Part shown: piece by piece, positions 50,601 to 62,829 of the stretch
Numbering within the stretch: position 1 is the first letter of the stretch
How the letters are laid out: each line of letters begins with the position of its first letter
Source: Chrysomallon squamiferum
Taxonomy: Eukaryota > Mollusca > Gastropoda > Neomphalida > Peltospiridae
Assembly (NCBI GenBank): GCA_012295275.1
Contig: CM022672.1
Span: 8,269,780-8,333,779 of the forward strand
Length of the DNA: 64,000 bases
Reading direction: 5' to 3'
Translations under genes and position numbers: made by a program
Notes under the pieces: generated by a model
The model's input: the letters and a program-made list of their open reading frames with translations, nothing else
Databases searched by the model: none
What the model was told of the DNA's origin: nothing

Positions 50601-53600
50601 ACTCTGATATATGATATTAAAAGAGTAACAAATAACAAAAGTCTAATTAAACATGACTACTTATATCAAATTAATTTATTAAACCAAAGAATTACTGTGC
50701 AGTAAGACTGGTTTAAAAGAAATAAATCAAAACAATTGATGTTACCTTATTAAATCTGTCCAAGTAGGTCTCATCTCCTAGAAGAATGTACGCTTTGAGT
50801 ACGTACTCGTAGTATGAGTCAATCCCTGCACCAACCCCACTCTCTGAAACAGAATAGACAACTCACCAAATAAGATACTTCCTCATTTAATTATTCATTT
50901 TGTTTACAGGAACATTAAAGCTGTTCAGTATTTGTGATTAAAGTCACAGAAAAAGACAAAAATCATCTACATTCTCAGAACCAAATCATGTTTAGTTGTC
51001 AAATACTTCTATTAGTGGGGATAAATATCATGATTTAGCTCAGATAATAAACATATTATCCTCTTTGTTTAAACTAAAAAGAGTGCAGTGTTTAAATAAG
51101 AATAGCTATAAATACCTCTACGTATCCAGTCACCGTTGTGGATGTTGATGACCATGCCCATGAGGTCACTTGTGTGATGTCGCTGATTCCATAAGAAGTC
51201 CATAGCTTTCTGAGCCTTCATCTACACATAATAATTACTACAAATTAAAAACTTTTATTATGTCTTCAATTATTCTTTTAATGAAACTCAAAAATGAAAT
51301 ATTTTAATGATAATTTCAATATGTATAAAGAAATGAAAACAACATTTTTTAAAAACTAAAATATGCATATCACATTACAATAATAAGTAAATTTATCAGT
51401 AACAAATATTGTACTCAGAGTATTTCATAACTCTGAAATGTTGCAAAGACTTGTTTTATAAAGAAGAGAAAGATGAAGCAGTGTCTACCTCGTATCTGGG
51501 GTCACCACTCAGTCGACTGAGAGCAGCAAACTCAAGAATCATTGTCCCTGCACACGCAGTACATGTGTCCTTGTTCTGTGTACTGATTGCATCATTTATG
51601 CCACTCCGCAAGTTTATCTGCAACATGCAATCAATAAACACTCAGTACATTTTAATGTTAATGTTATCACGTGTTGAAATCTATTTGGAAATTATTTTAT
51701 TTTAATATAATGAAAAACCCCTGACCCACCCACTGCAGACAGCACTCTATTCTTACCAACACTTTGATTTGATATTTTAAAATATATATTCTGACATAAA
51801 GAAGACACTGGTGAGAATGTTAACAACATCTACCCTGGGATAAGGAATTCCTGTGGTGGTGTTGAAGGCTGGCATCAGTCGGTCTCCAACCTCTTTTGCC
51901 ATGTCAAGCAGCTCCTGGTTATACCACATCATTCCTTTCTTCTTCTTCTTAAGATAACTTGCAACCACATGTCCTCCCAGAAGACCTCTGAAAAAAACAA
52001 TAATAATAATAATAATAAATTAAAAATATAAATTTGGTAAATTACTACTGACTGAAACTAACTGTCATACTAACAGACTGATTTTGTCTACCTTCTGTTT
52101 TTTCCTTTCTCTCATCTCTCCCTCTCTTCTTGCTTTCCCAAGCTTTCTCATCTCTCTCAATAATACAGCTAATCATTATTATTACTCAGCCAATAACATA
52201 TTTCACTATTAAGTAATTTAATTAAAAAATCCAATTTATAAATCTTACCCTAAAATTCTGATGTTTGTTTCAAACACAGACACAATAATGTCAGCATCAT
52301 ACTTGGCATCTCTGATGACATTCTGCACCGCAGTCTCAAACTCAACCAGTTTCCCAAGAACCTGGAAACATTCAAATACATCCTGAGTAACAAAGTGTCA
52401 ATATACAATATACACAGAATATGTTGTATAAATTCATTTTTATCGAAAATAAAAAAAATAAAAATACCAACAAGAATAAACAACTAATTTATCATGAAAA
52501 AACATTAAATAAGACAATAATTCAAATAGTTATTACAATAATATGAATAAGCATTTTTTTTTTGGACACCAGTTAACAATTGCATAATGAATTCAGAAAG
52601 GTATGCACCTCCATCACAACGAGATGAGAAAACAATGTATGCTTGTTATACTTACTGCCAAACTATCCAGGGAATCGATGAGTGTGAGAGTAAAACTGAA
52701 ATACACAGAGAAAAATAAATAACCAAAGAGAGAATTTTGATTTGTTAAATATTAACAGTTGCTGATATTACATGTAACACCAATGTTGTCAAACATATTT
52801 AAAAGAGCATTATAGAAAATTTTACTTTTTATTTTTTAATTCTTCATCTGTGTTAAAATACCATATTGGACATCATACTGGTCATATTTTTAATCTACAC
52901 AGGTTTTCAGCATAATGGACTCACAGACAGAAATATATGTCTTAATGTGAGTATTATAAACTAGTGTGTTGAATTTAATAAATTTTTGTTATAAATACTT
53001 GTAACCATTACTACAAATAAATAAATAAATTAATTAATTAATTAACACATGAACTTACTTTCCTAGTGTGTCGTCAACATCTCCTCGACTGGGTTTGGTT
53101 CCTCTGTATCTTCCTTTACAACTCAGTGGCATCAACTCATCTGCCGGGTATGCATGTTTCTGAAATATAAATAATGATAATAACAACAACATGAAATAAT
53201 AATGATAATAATGATAATAATGATGATCATATATCATAATGATAAAAATAGTAACAGTGATAATAAATAATAATAGGAAGTGATAATAAAATAATAGTAG
53301 CACTACTACTACTATTGCTAATGTTAACAACAACAACAATAGTAACAACAGTAACAATGATCATATGTGCTTTTGCACTGTTTCTAAACTGACTGATCTT
53401 TACAAACCGAAATAGGTTACTCACCATATAAGATCCATAAGCGTGGTCAAACATTTGAAGAACTTGTTCCCTGCAATAGCCAGAAATATCTCAAATCTAC
53501 TTCCTTTTCAGTTAATTCATTATTGAGTTTAGTGTAAGTAGAGCAAATATATTTACAATGTATGTTATTATTATTTAAAAAAAAAAAAAAAAAATTTAAA

Positions 53601-54532
53601 ATTAAAATGTCATATTGTCATTAAAGAAAGAAAGCACAAAAAAAAAAAAAAAAAAAAAAAATAATAATAATAATAATAATCTAAAAAACAAGGAAAATAT
53701 ACACATGACTGACATATATGACCATTAACATTAAAATATTTCAGGTAACATAATGAATAATTTTTAAACAATACATTTTTTTAAATATTCCTTACATTTT
53801 CTCAGTAAACAAAAATAACTTGCTATGGTAATAATCTCATAGATTTCTAACAGTTTTCTAGATTAAACCTTTTAAATGATTTTTATCTGTTTCTTTTAGT
53901 TCTCATCACTGTTATTTTCTTATGAATAATAATGCAATATTTGTCAGCATTATTTTTTAGTAATTATTTTTCTTCTTAATCTTATTTGTCATTTCTGAGT
54001 TTATTATTATTATTATTATTATTTAAATTATTATTTAAAGATGACATTAATAATCAGATCTTATAAATATAATTGAATTAATGTTTGAGATTATTAATTT
54101 ATGGTCATGTTCCTGAGTTTAATAATATTATATTTACAGATTTATAAAATAAAAATTAAACGTTCTGTGTATTATTGTTTTAGCGTCATTTATTATTAAT
54201 TTATATAAAATTATCACTCTAAGTCTAACATTACTGTCATTATCATTATTATGATTAAAATATCTGAATACAATTTATTAACTCTAGGACTTGAAAGACA
54301 AATGGTTAAATGTTGCAAGTAATAATACTTAAGAGTATAATAGTGTACTATCTTACTTTTTTATTTTTAGTACTGTACCTAAGTAACCTATTAATAAAAT
54401 TGCTAAGTATTACTATTACTATTAGTTTTCATGTATGATAATAATTATAAACTCCACGTTACAAGTATGTCAAAAGTAACGTTTAATTTATTCATTAAAG
54501 TACTTAATATTTTGTCAATAAAAATCCTTCTA

Positions 54533-54574
<42 letters not shown>

Positions 54575-54690
54575 TCTTACTTTATTTTCTTCTTTTGAGA
54601 TGGGGACATAGCACTTGTTGTTATAATAGTTGACAAATATATAATCACGAGAATAAACAGAACAACATCTGGGATTTTTTTTGACTCCAT
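41220..54690 (-). CDS. EDEM3: ER degradation-enhancing alpha-mannosidase-like protein 3
   Basis: GH47-family ER protein that trims mannose from misfolded glycoproteins for ERAD. Exons: 54690-54581, 53470-53425, 53159-53059, 52695-52656, 52361-52249, 51987-51834, 51617-51489, 51221-51116, 50843-50746, 50485-50360, 49913-49830, 49586-49503, 48648-48524, 48273-48111, 47553-47327, 46910-46778, 46614-46527, 44943-44834, 44430-44311, 43733-43688, 43207-43031, then 42574 onward. The N terminus has a hydrophobic signal segment ([11 protein letters not shown]). GH47 motifs with acidic residues follow: [71 protein letters not shown] and TTEAHLLP. A protease-associated domain follows ([27 protein letters not shown]). 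The tail is long and acidic and ends in RDEL, an ER-retrieval signal. Distal to about 41800 the tail frame is interrupted twice, so the last part is uncertain. Confidence 0.93.
41566..41804 (-). other. EDEM3: EDEM3 tail segment in a shifted frame
   Basis: Between the proximal tail (readable to 41709) and the RDEL segment, a different frame reads as charged, tail-like sequence ([20 protein letters not shown], then acidic/Ser-rich) until TGA at 41568-41566. In this span the proximal frame becomes basic and unlike the tail. A consensus donor GTAAGT at 41667-41662 lies inside it. Either introns not resolved by eye or one-base indels connect the three pieces. Confidence 0.55.
42803..42826 (-). other. 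EDEM3: Possible 24-nt EDEM3 microexon
   Basis: Bounded by CAG before and GTAGGT after, on the minus strand, within the intron between exons 43207-43031 and 42574. Its 24 nt keep the frame, so inclusion would add eight residues and skipping changes nothing else. Sequence signals alone cannot show that it is used. Confidence 0.3.
44531..44608. repeat. (CT)n microsatellite
   Basis: 39 uninterrupted CT dinucleotides in the EDEM3 intron between exons 44943-44834 and 44430-44311. It is the longest perfect dinucleotide array noticed here. Confidence 0.97.
47575..47985. repeat. Minisatellite, about 31-bp unit
   Basis: About 13 imperfect units built on a TTTCTACATTACACTGTCAA core followed by CATTTAAATTA or shorter variants, inside the EDEM3 intron between exons 48273-48111 and 47553-47327. 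Units vary from about 26 to 38 bp. Not coding. Confidence 0.9.
54538..54573. repeat. (AAT)n microsatellite
   Basis: About 12 AAT trinucleotides in EDEM3 intron 1, ending a few bases from the exon 1 donor at 54580. Confidence 0.95.
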
Positions 54691-55839
54691 GGTACCGAAC
54701 GGTACAAATTAAACCAAATATTTAAACATGTAAACTGCATCGAAGACGTGGTGATGTTAATGAGCCAAAACTATAAACATCAAACTTTATTACTCTTCCA
54801 TGTTGTTAAATTATCTCGCGAGATGTGACGTGTCAAACGAGAAATTAGATCTAAAATCCCTAGTCCCTATAATCTTTATTTTTTTTATGATTTATTATTG
54901 TTTGTACAGTGGTACCTCGACTTACCATGGATCATAAGAAAGTGAGTGCAAAGGACAGTGCTGAGAAGAAGAAGCGAATGATGTCCATTGAATTAAAGCT
55001 TGAATTCATAGAAAAACATGAGTGATGTGCGTATGTAGTCGACTTGGCTAGGCAGTACGAGTGTATTACTTCTACGATATGTACTATACTGAAGATCAAG
55101 GCTGTAACTCCAGCCAAAGGCAGTAAAACAATTTGTCTTATCTCCAAAATAAATATGCTTTACAAAACCAATTTATTTCTTTACATTATTTTTTATTTTG
55201 TTTTTTCACACAATATTTGTCATTTATAAATACATTTTTTTTTTTAATTTAAAAACACGTGACAAATAATAATAATAATAATAACAAAAAAAAAAAAATA
55301 ATGGGGTGGTTTTTGGCTGGAACGGATTAATGGTATTTCAATTAATTTCAGGTGGGAAAATTGATTTGATATTCGAGAAAATTGAGATACGAGCTCGTCA
55401 CGACATGAATTAAACACGTAAGTCAAAGTACCACTGTATTATGAATTACACACAGACACCAACATATTTTATTTTATTTTATGTTTTATTATTTTTTATA
55501 TTATGAATTACAGACAGACACCAAAACATTTTAAATGCTTAGGTCCTGTTAACTTCTAAATCAATCTCTGATATTAAATAAAATAATGCTTATTTAATTT
55601 GATATATTTAGTAGGTTTTTTTTTTGTGAGGGTCTGTACATTGGAGATTCGCGTGTTTTGTTTTAACTGGTTTATGTGTAATTAAATTATTATGTTTTTG
55701 ATTTTAAAAAATGTGTATATTTGGGTTGGTATTTTAGATCAAGACAGTCTGTTGTTACTTCCGGGTTTTAACGTGGGGGGATAACGGGGGGCTTAAATCC
55801 GCTGTCATTTTGTGGGATAACTCTGTTGAAAACCAAATA
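54691..55839. promoter_or_regulatory. Divergent promoter region EDEM3 / C6orf136 homologue
   Basis: A 1149-bp gap between divergent start codons. A Tigger-like element of 530 bp occupies the middle (54907-55436), leaving about 215 bp next to EDEM3 and about 400 bp next to the C6orf136 homologue as likely core promoter sequence. No TATA box is obvious at either end. Confidence 0.55.
54907..55436 (+). mobile_element. Tigger-like (Tc1/mariner, pogo) DNA transposon relic
   Basis: The terminal inverted repeats are CAGTGGTACCTCGACTTAC on the left and, in reverse complement, CAGTGGTACTTTGACTTAC on the right (17 of 19 match). TA dinucleotides flank both ends (54905-54906, 55437-55438), as expected for this superfamily. 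Inside, a plus-strand frame from 54926 reads as the start of a CENP-B/Tigger-type DNA-binding domain (KKKRMMSIELKLEFIEKHE, later LARQYE and STICTILK) but has a TGA at 55022 and lacks the DDE catalytic part. It is a dead, internally deleted copy. The transposase relic is described only as a break; no intact product is predicted. Confidence 0.9.
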
Positions 55840-58800
55840 ATGGCATTTCACGTTCGCATTTCGAATAACAATTTGCTGAAATTATTAAAACTCAGACTTA
55901 AGCCATATGCAGCACAAGTTCACGGTGAACACAGCCTGGATAAAACATGCCAGCGACTGCCAGGCGAAGAACTGACCGAGGTATGTTAATGACATCTAAA
56001 GGCCATTTACATAATTTTATTTTCAAAAACGTTCATCTTAAAGATCACGGTGTTACTATAAATATTTATTCTGAGATCGATATTTTATTATAAACAGTAC
56101 ACACCTTGTTGTAAATAAGTGAGCAATGTTGCATAAAGATAATTAAATGTCAAAAGAAAAAGTTGGAAAAATTACTTCATTTGCTAAAGTCCTTGTGAGG
56201 TGCACCTAAATGACATCTCGTTTTAAGAGTGTTGTAACTTAGTAAGAGACATCTGATTGTTTACACACCTGTATGTTAAACACACACTGACATTGTTACA
56301 ATTTATTCACAATATTTTCCACATGAGAAGCAGCAAATAAAGGGATTTTGTTTCTGAGCAACACTTTTGTCAAATTAGCGTATTCAGTAAGTAATGTGTA
56401 GCTGCAGTTTAGCACTGTAAGCATTAATTTATGTGTTGTGATTGGTTAGAGAAATATGCCAAACACTTGAGTCAGTTAATAATTAAAAAGGTAACTATTA
56501 CAGATACAGTGATTCATGGCGTACCTTTTATTTCATGTGGCTAGCAAACAGTAAAATCAGTTAATTAATATTTTACCTGCACAAAAGCAAAATTTAGTTG
56601 CAGTAATTATGATGATGTTCAAGTTGGTAGTGAAAAAACACAAACAGTCATAAATTATCACCTACAGATGCTCTTCAAGGATTTTTCAAGATTACTAATA
56701 TTCAACTATAACATTAACAATGTAATTGTATGTTGTGATAAAACAAACCATAGTGTGGTATCAGACAACAAGCAACCACTTCTACCAGTATGAAATACCA
56801 TAGCAACCACTTCTACAGTGCTAACTCTATCTTTCTTTTATGACATTTTATGAAGTTCTGCCACTTCAAAGATACTTTATATTAGTTAACAAGTAATCTT
56901 TATAAAATTATGTCCACTTTACTACAAATAAACAGTTTTTGATAAAGATGTGTTTGTTACTGGCTGAAACTGAAAATAGACAGGCACTTTGTGAAAGAAC
57001 AAAGTTTAAATAAAAGTAATATCTGATGACCACAGTATTTTAGAAATATTTATTATTTATAAATTAATTTGTTTGTGTTTTTATAATAAAATTTGATGTT
57101 TGAAATGTTTTGAAAATTTTATGTTTCGCTCTTTGTTTTATTTATTTATTTATTTAATTCTTTATATATATATATAATTATTTTTTTACTTACTTACCTA
57201 GGTATTTATTTGCTTAATTACTTCCTTACTGATTTAGTTCTTTACTTACCTACTTATTTATTTATTTATTCATTTCAGACTGATATATGTCTGGGTGACA
57301 CACAGAATGTTTATAAAGATGTACACCTGTACATGAAGAGTACACCAGGTTTGTCACTTCTGACAAATGATATACGTATCAGTGATGATCAAAAAACTTC
57401 CACCCACAGATGCTTTAGACACTGTAGTCATACCAGTGGTGGTCACTACCCTCGACTATCTAGTAACTGTGATATCCGCCCCCAGTCGGCACTCATGCCA
57501 ATGTCTCTGCTTGACGTTCAGAAAATCCTCTTCTCAGCAGACGTGCTAACACATCAAAGGATGACTAAAGGCTCTGACACACTAAATGACATTTTTAAAC
57601 CCATCACCCACACAGGTGATGATATATTCTTTGATGAAATCATTCCACGTCAGTCGAAATGCAGTCTGACACTGAAACAGGAGACACACATGACGGGTTT
57701 GGCAGATGCTTTATTAGAAACAGAAAGTAAACAGATTACCTCCCCTGTCTCCTGGCAGGACGGTCTAGTCTTCTGTGAAGGGAGTCAGAGCAGAACTGAA
57801 TCGGGTAAACAAAAGAAAAAAGAAAAAAGTCCTCTACCCACTGAAGAACAGCTAAGACTGGTTCATGAATATTTTGTCAACTATGTAAGTTTTATTAACT
57901 TCTTTTTTTTGTCTTTTTAAGTTTTTTTCTTAATTAAATATTATAATCCAATTAGACTGTCTATAGGGAAAACATTAAGAAACTATTAATAATTAGAAAT
58001 TCATTATACTAGTTTAAAAATACATCTTTAACTACATTAAATTACCTTTGTTATAACTCATTATATCACTTTGAATCATTCAACTAACACCATACTGAAG
58101 TGCTTCGTCACACTACAAGCCCAATGTGTATCAAAATATATCTTTAGTTTAAAAACACATTCAGTTTAAGTGCAGCTTACATTATTATATAATATATTTA
58201 TTTCTGTGTTGCTGTTTCTTATAGTTACCACAGTTTTTTCGAGTAAAGCTGGACTTTCAGTGCTGCCACAATGACATCATATTTGAGAATAATTACTGGG
58301 GGAAAAACAAAGTTATTTGGTAAATTCATCTCATTCTTTTCAATATTTTTCAGGTCTAAAAGTGCTTTATGGAGTAATTAATAATAGTTTAACAAAGTTT
58401 AAAATGAAAAAAAAAATGAGACTGATGTCTCAGCACATTTTACACTTATATTTTTTGCTGTAGTTTAAATGTAAAGGTTTAATGATGTTGGATTAACATT
58501 ATATAAATAATAATCATCGTGCTCAACTCTTAACAAATTTTTCATGTAAATATTTAATTTTTATTTTGTTTCATTTATGCTTTTCATTGGGTAAATTTTT
58601 AATTTTTATTTTGTTTTGATTTTAGTTTTGAGTTTAGTTTAGTTTAGTTTAGTTTAGTTTAGTTTAGTTTAGTTTAGTTTAGTTTAGTTTAGTTTTAGTT
58701 ATTTATTTATTTTGTTTTATTTTTATTTTTTTCAGTGGTATTACAGCATATGCTTATGAACTGAACAAGATCCGTTTTCTTGCTCTGTTGAAGTACACAC

Positions 58801-59037
58801 GGGTTCACATGCACATTTTGAAAATAACAATCCACACAGAGGATGGAACAGTTCGAGTGCGCTGGAGAATCAGTGGTGTGCCACAGTTCCGCAGTCTGTT
58901 CATCTGGAAAAATCTCTTTTCAAAGGGCAAAGAGATCGAAGATGTGTGAGTAAATTATTACTTACATACTTTTTTGTCAGTAAATATGTTTTATATCTTG
59001 TGATAAATCTAAAAGTATTTTATATAGTTATGTTGTA

Positions 59038-59076
<39 letters not shown>

Positions 59077-60941
59077 GCCCAGTTTTGCTTCAGTTTTACT
59101 TTTTCTTTTTTTTCTTTTTTTGTTATTGCCTAAAGAAATAAATGACTAGAAAGACTGAGTAATTAATGCAAAGCTTCAAGATCTAATTAAAAAATGAAGA
59201 TTAACTGTGCAGATCCAGAGTGCCTCCAGTAAAAACAGTACCTGTTTAACCAGTGCTTACTTCTAATACTATATATTTTGTCAAATGTATTTTAAGTCTG
59301 TTTGATGTAAACATAAAACATTTTTAATTATTTTTTAGATGGCATGATGGATTCTCCATATTTTATGTTGGAAATGATGGTCTCATTCAAAAACACAAGG
59401 TCGATCGTGTAAGTTTTTTATTCTTAACTTGTAAAATCACCTTGTTGTAAGGGTTTCCAATAACCTAGATTCAAATTAATTTTCACAGAATTATTGCTGC
59501 TACAGACTAAATCTGTTTGTATTGCATGTTATTGTACACATTTTGGAAATTCATTAGTGTTTTCCAGGACCTTAAAAGTTTTGGAAAATCAGGTTTTGTT
59601 ACCTTGGCTGTGGAAAAGTTATGGAAAATTATGTCCTTGCCGGAAATAAAAATGTCTGAAAAACTGGTGTGTTTCACCAGTATTTAGCCCTGACCCAGTG
59701 TCCTCTTTTAGCCAATTTAATGAGATGCCGTTACAGGCTAGCCAATGAAAATGGTTCTGTTTTAGCCTGATCAAAAAAAATTAACTGAGGCTATCTGTGC
59801 TTGCACTTGTGCAAATCATCATGAATTTGCCACAAGTTTGATTTGAATCACCACTGTGGCTGTTGACTCCATTTAAAATGAGGTTAACAAAGGAACTGTG
59901 CAACAATTCGCTGGCAAAAGCAGGTGAAAATAGAGCAGATCCTGATTATCACAGAGCACGATGTATGTTGTGTTTAAAAACATTTGATATTGGAATTATG
60001 GATGGGCCACAGTAATCAGTCACCTGAAACATTCACTTGTCACATGAAACATGAGGACTGTTCACTTCTTCAATCCTGAAACAGCCAAACCAGGCTCCAG
60101 CAAATCCAATGCCGAGAGCATGTCCACTCCAGGAATAAAACTGTATTTTAAAATACCAAAGTAAATTATATTAATTTTTTTTATTACTAGTAATCCTACA
60201 TGTTTACCATGCAGTGTAGTCAAGGCAAAAGTTTTAACTCTGACAAACATGTCTAAAAACTGCAAACAACACTTTGTTGTGAATTGAGTTTGTTTGGAAA
60301 TGGATTTGGAAATTTGGATTTCTAATCTATGGAAAGATCTGGAAAAGTTATGGACATTTTGACAGCCCAAGGTGTATGAACCCTGGTATGTATTTCAAAT
60401 CATGGCTGATATCTAACCCAGCTGAAAAATACATAGATTGAATAACCAACTGACTGGCAGAAACAAAAGATATATACTACCTATATATATTAACTTTTTT
60501 TTAATTTTGTTTTATTTTGGGAGCCAAATTTGTATTGGTATAATTTTATATTCTATTACTGTTGGTGTTTTAAAATTCAGATCTTATAATTGTTGAAAAG
60601 CATTGTTAGTTTTACACATAATGGTTTTGTTGGTATTATAGTTAAGATATATATTGTACAATTTTTATGTTGTGTATAATTCCTTAGTTATGGTAGTAGA
60701 CAGTACTGTTGTTATCATTACATGTTATGATGTCATTTTTTTATGTCAATTTATGTGATACCATTATAATTGTTACAAAATTCCTTTTTTTTTTTAGATA
60801 ATGCCAGATGAGGATCCTCAGCTAAGAAAAGCAAACACAGTCGCTGCAAGACTGGCCATTCTTTTAGGGTTGACACCAAAACCAAGCCTCACAGATTTCT
60901 CTTCTCTCTTCATGAAGAAATCAGCTTTTGCTGCAAAGTAG
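55840..60941 (+). CDS. C6orf136: C6orf136-like protein (DUF2358 domain)
   Basis: Function is not established; the human homologue is an uncharacterised protein with a DUF2358 domain. Exons: 55840-55980, 57279-57884, 58225-58319, 58736-58945, 59339-59408, 60798-60941. Phases close to 421 residues, longer than human because of a poorly conserved N-terminal half encoded mainly by the 606-bp exon 2. The conserved C-terminal domain begins near residue 240 (TEEQLRLVHEYFVNYLPQFF) and includes YELNKIRFLALLKYTR, VRVRWRISGVPQFR, GFSIFYVGNDGLIQKHKVD and ARLAILLGL, which align with the human protein's C terminus. The N terminus has basic and hydrophobic residues (LLKLLKLRLKPY) compatible with an organelle-targeting sequence, but that is inference. 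The last intron carries a decayed transposon. Confidence 0.88.
58631..58693. repeat. (AGTTT)n pentanucleotide array
   Basis: About 12 copies of AGTTT in the intron before exon 4 of the C6orf136 homologue, 40 bp upstream of the acceptor. Confidence 0.95.
59038..59077. repeat. (ATT)n microsatellite
   Basis: About 13 ATT trinucleotides in intron 4 of the C6orf136 homologue. Confidence 0.95.
59590..60385 (+). mobile_element. Decayed DNA-transposon relic with zinc-finger-like frame
   Basis: The left end reads CAGGTTTTGTTACCTTGG, followed by TGGAAAAGTTATGGAAAA. The right end in reverse complement reads CAGGGTTCATACACCTTGG, followed by a matching CCATAACTTTTCC block. These look like eroded terminal inverted repeats about 800 bp apart. 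Between them a broken plus-strand frame (about 59950-60050) reads ARCMLCLKTFDIG with a Cys-x2-Cys spacing and a following SH-like pair. This resembles the zinc-finger segment seen in widespread animal repeats whose ends carry repeated TGGAAAA words. No target-site duplication was seen. Confidence 0.5.
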
Positions 60942-62829
60942 TCTGACAGTTGTGTCTTTTACAACGTAGACTGTCAGTGGTGTGTTTTTTTAACATCTTC
61001 AGAGCTTACTAGACCTTTCAGTGCATATTTTAAAATCCGGTGTGTACCATTTTAACAACTTGAGAACTAAATAGATGTTTCAATAAATATGTCCTCTACG
61101 TTTTTCATTTTTATTTTATATTATAATTTTATTTATTATTATTTTCATCATTTTTTTTTTTTTTTTTTTTACATATTAACACCTCTGCAGGCAAGTACCA
61201 TAATTTCTTATCAATGTGTTGTTTATCAATGTGTACGTCCACTGATTACCAACAGTCCTTATTAACAACTTTCTCCCAAATGGTTTAACTTATTATGACA
61301 TGTTTGCGAAAATGTAATATATTAATACTTTTACAGCCAACCTTCTTTATTTATTGTCATATGTACAGTTTTTAGAACATTATTAACACTTTCACAGCTA
61401 GGTTATAAATACATGTCTGATCTGGGTATTAGAAAAAGACTCATATGGAAATGAACTGCCTTCAGAATACGAAGTTAAACCCTCATTGAGCCAATACAAA
61501 GTTGCAGCATGACAGAAATGACAACTTGATTGATTTCTCATAACAGTAATGCCATGGGTTTTTTCTCCTACTGTGTCACCCACTAACAGTGTTAACATTG
61601 CCATCCTCTTCAAAAATTTAATCAGGTAATCAAGTTTTGTAACAAGAAGAAAAAAAAAATGGGCCATAATGCTTTAAATATTTTTAGTGCACTATCAGAT
61701 TTCTGTAAACTATATACCGTGTTTGTCTCATTAGATTTAAGTGTTTTCTTAGCATGTGGAAAAGATGAAATTTAATCTCACATTAACATTTCCACAATTA
61801 AATGTTCTAGTTTAGCACTTTTTAAAACTGAGATTTGGTCAACTGCATCATAATCAAGAGAACCAGTAGCTCCTTGTGATTCGTGTTTGAATACAGAATA
61901 AATATCTTTGCTGAATCAGGATACTTTGTGTTTTTGCACAGTCATACTCAGTAGAAATTACACATTGTGACAGCATCAAGTTGTTGATTTATATATGTAT
62001 TTAAAGTTTTATATCAGTACTTGAGAATAAAATCAGAGTTGTGAGAAACTGCTTTTGTTTATTATTCAATCTGCTTTTTTTGTTTTAAACATAACTGAGT
62101 ACATAATTAAGAAGTATGTATTTTACAATTTATTATAGAAATAACTGCCTCTTTGAAATAAAAATAATCATTAGTTGTTACAAAATAACATCTAAGAAAA
62201 TTTCCAGCCAGTAACCCATTCTGTTTTGTGAAATACCAGCCAGTTAATATATTAATGTGAAACTTGTATCCAAAAAAGTAAATTTTCATATCTCACCCAA
62301 GTTTAAAAAAAAAAAAAAAAAAAAAAAAAGGGGGAGAAAAGTGATTACAGAACTGACATTTTTATCAAATGTCACCTTGACTCTGTACTGGATAAATAAC
62401 ACAAAGGCTCAGCCAGTTACATTTATTTAAATAGCCTGCAATTCAAACAACTTCACCAAACTTTGCTACTGTGTTACAGCTTACTGGGTTACAATGTCTG
62501 ACAGCATTACTTAAAAATTAAAATAATGAAATTAATAAAACGTTAATAATTTTATTTATCAAACTGTTTTTACAAGCAGTTTTCAATTAGCTGATTCTTA
62601 TGTATTTATTTATTATGTAGCTAACTTTAAAAAAATGTCCACCATTAAGTGAAAATAACACTTTAAACAGAACAAAATAAACTGTCAGTAAATTTTAATG
62701 CCAGTGTATGAAACAATTCAAGCACATCTTCTCTGGATATGAAGGTGACAACTAACTATAATGTCCATGATGTGAGGCTGTGTCAGAATGGTTACAGGAG
62801 AATAAACTGAAGTGAAATGAGTTGTTTAT
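60942..62829. other. Convergent intergenic region between C6orf136 homologue and DUSP12
   Basis: About 1.9 kb of A/T-rich sequence, presumably 3' UTRs of both genes. It has AATAAA at 61082-61087 and a poly(A) run at 62306-62329. A minus-strand open frame at 61398-61667 resembles nothing I know. I see no further gene. Confidence 0.6.
61082..61087 (+). terminator. C6orf136: Candidate poly(A) signal of the C6orf136 homologue
   Basis: AATAAA 141 bp after the stop codon, in a sensible position for a short 3' UTR. Confidence 0.5.

Noticed and set aside
58631-58693. Telomere-like repeat
   Set aside because: The unit is AGTTT, not TTAGGG or TTAGG, and it lies inside an intron.
60062-60370. 102-codon minus-strand open frame in the C6orf136 homologue intron
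   Set aside because: It is antisense to the transposon relic and shows no recognisable protein.
61398-61667. 89-codon minus-strand open frame as a gene
   Set aside because: No recognisable domain, no conserved motif, and it lies in presumed 3' UTR/intergenic sequence.
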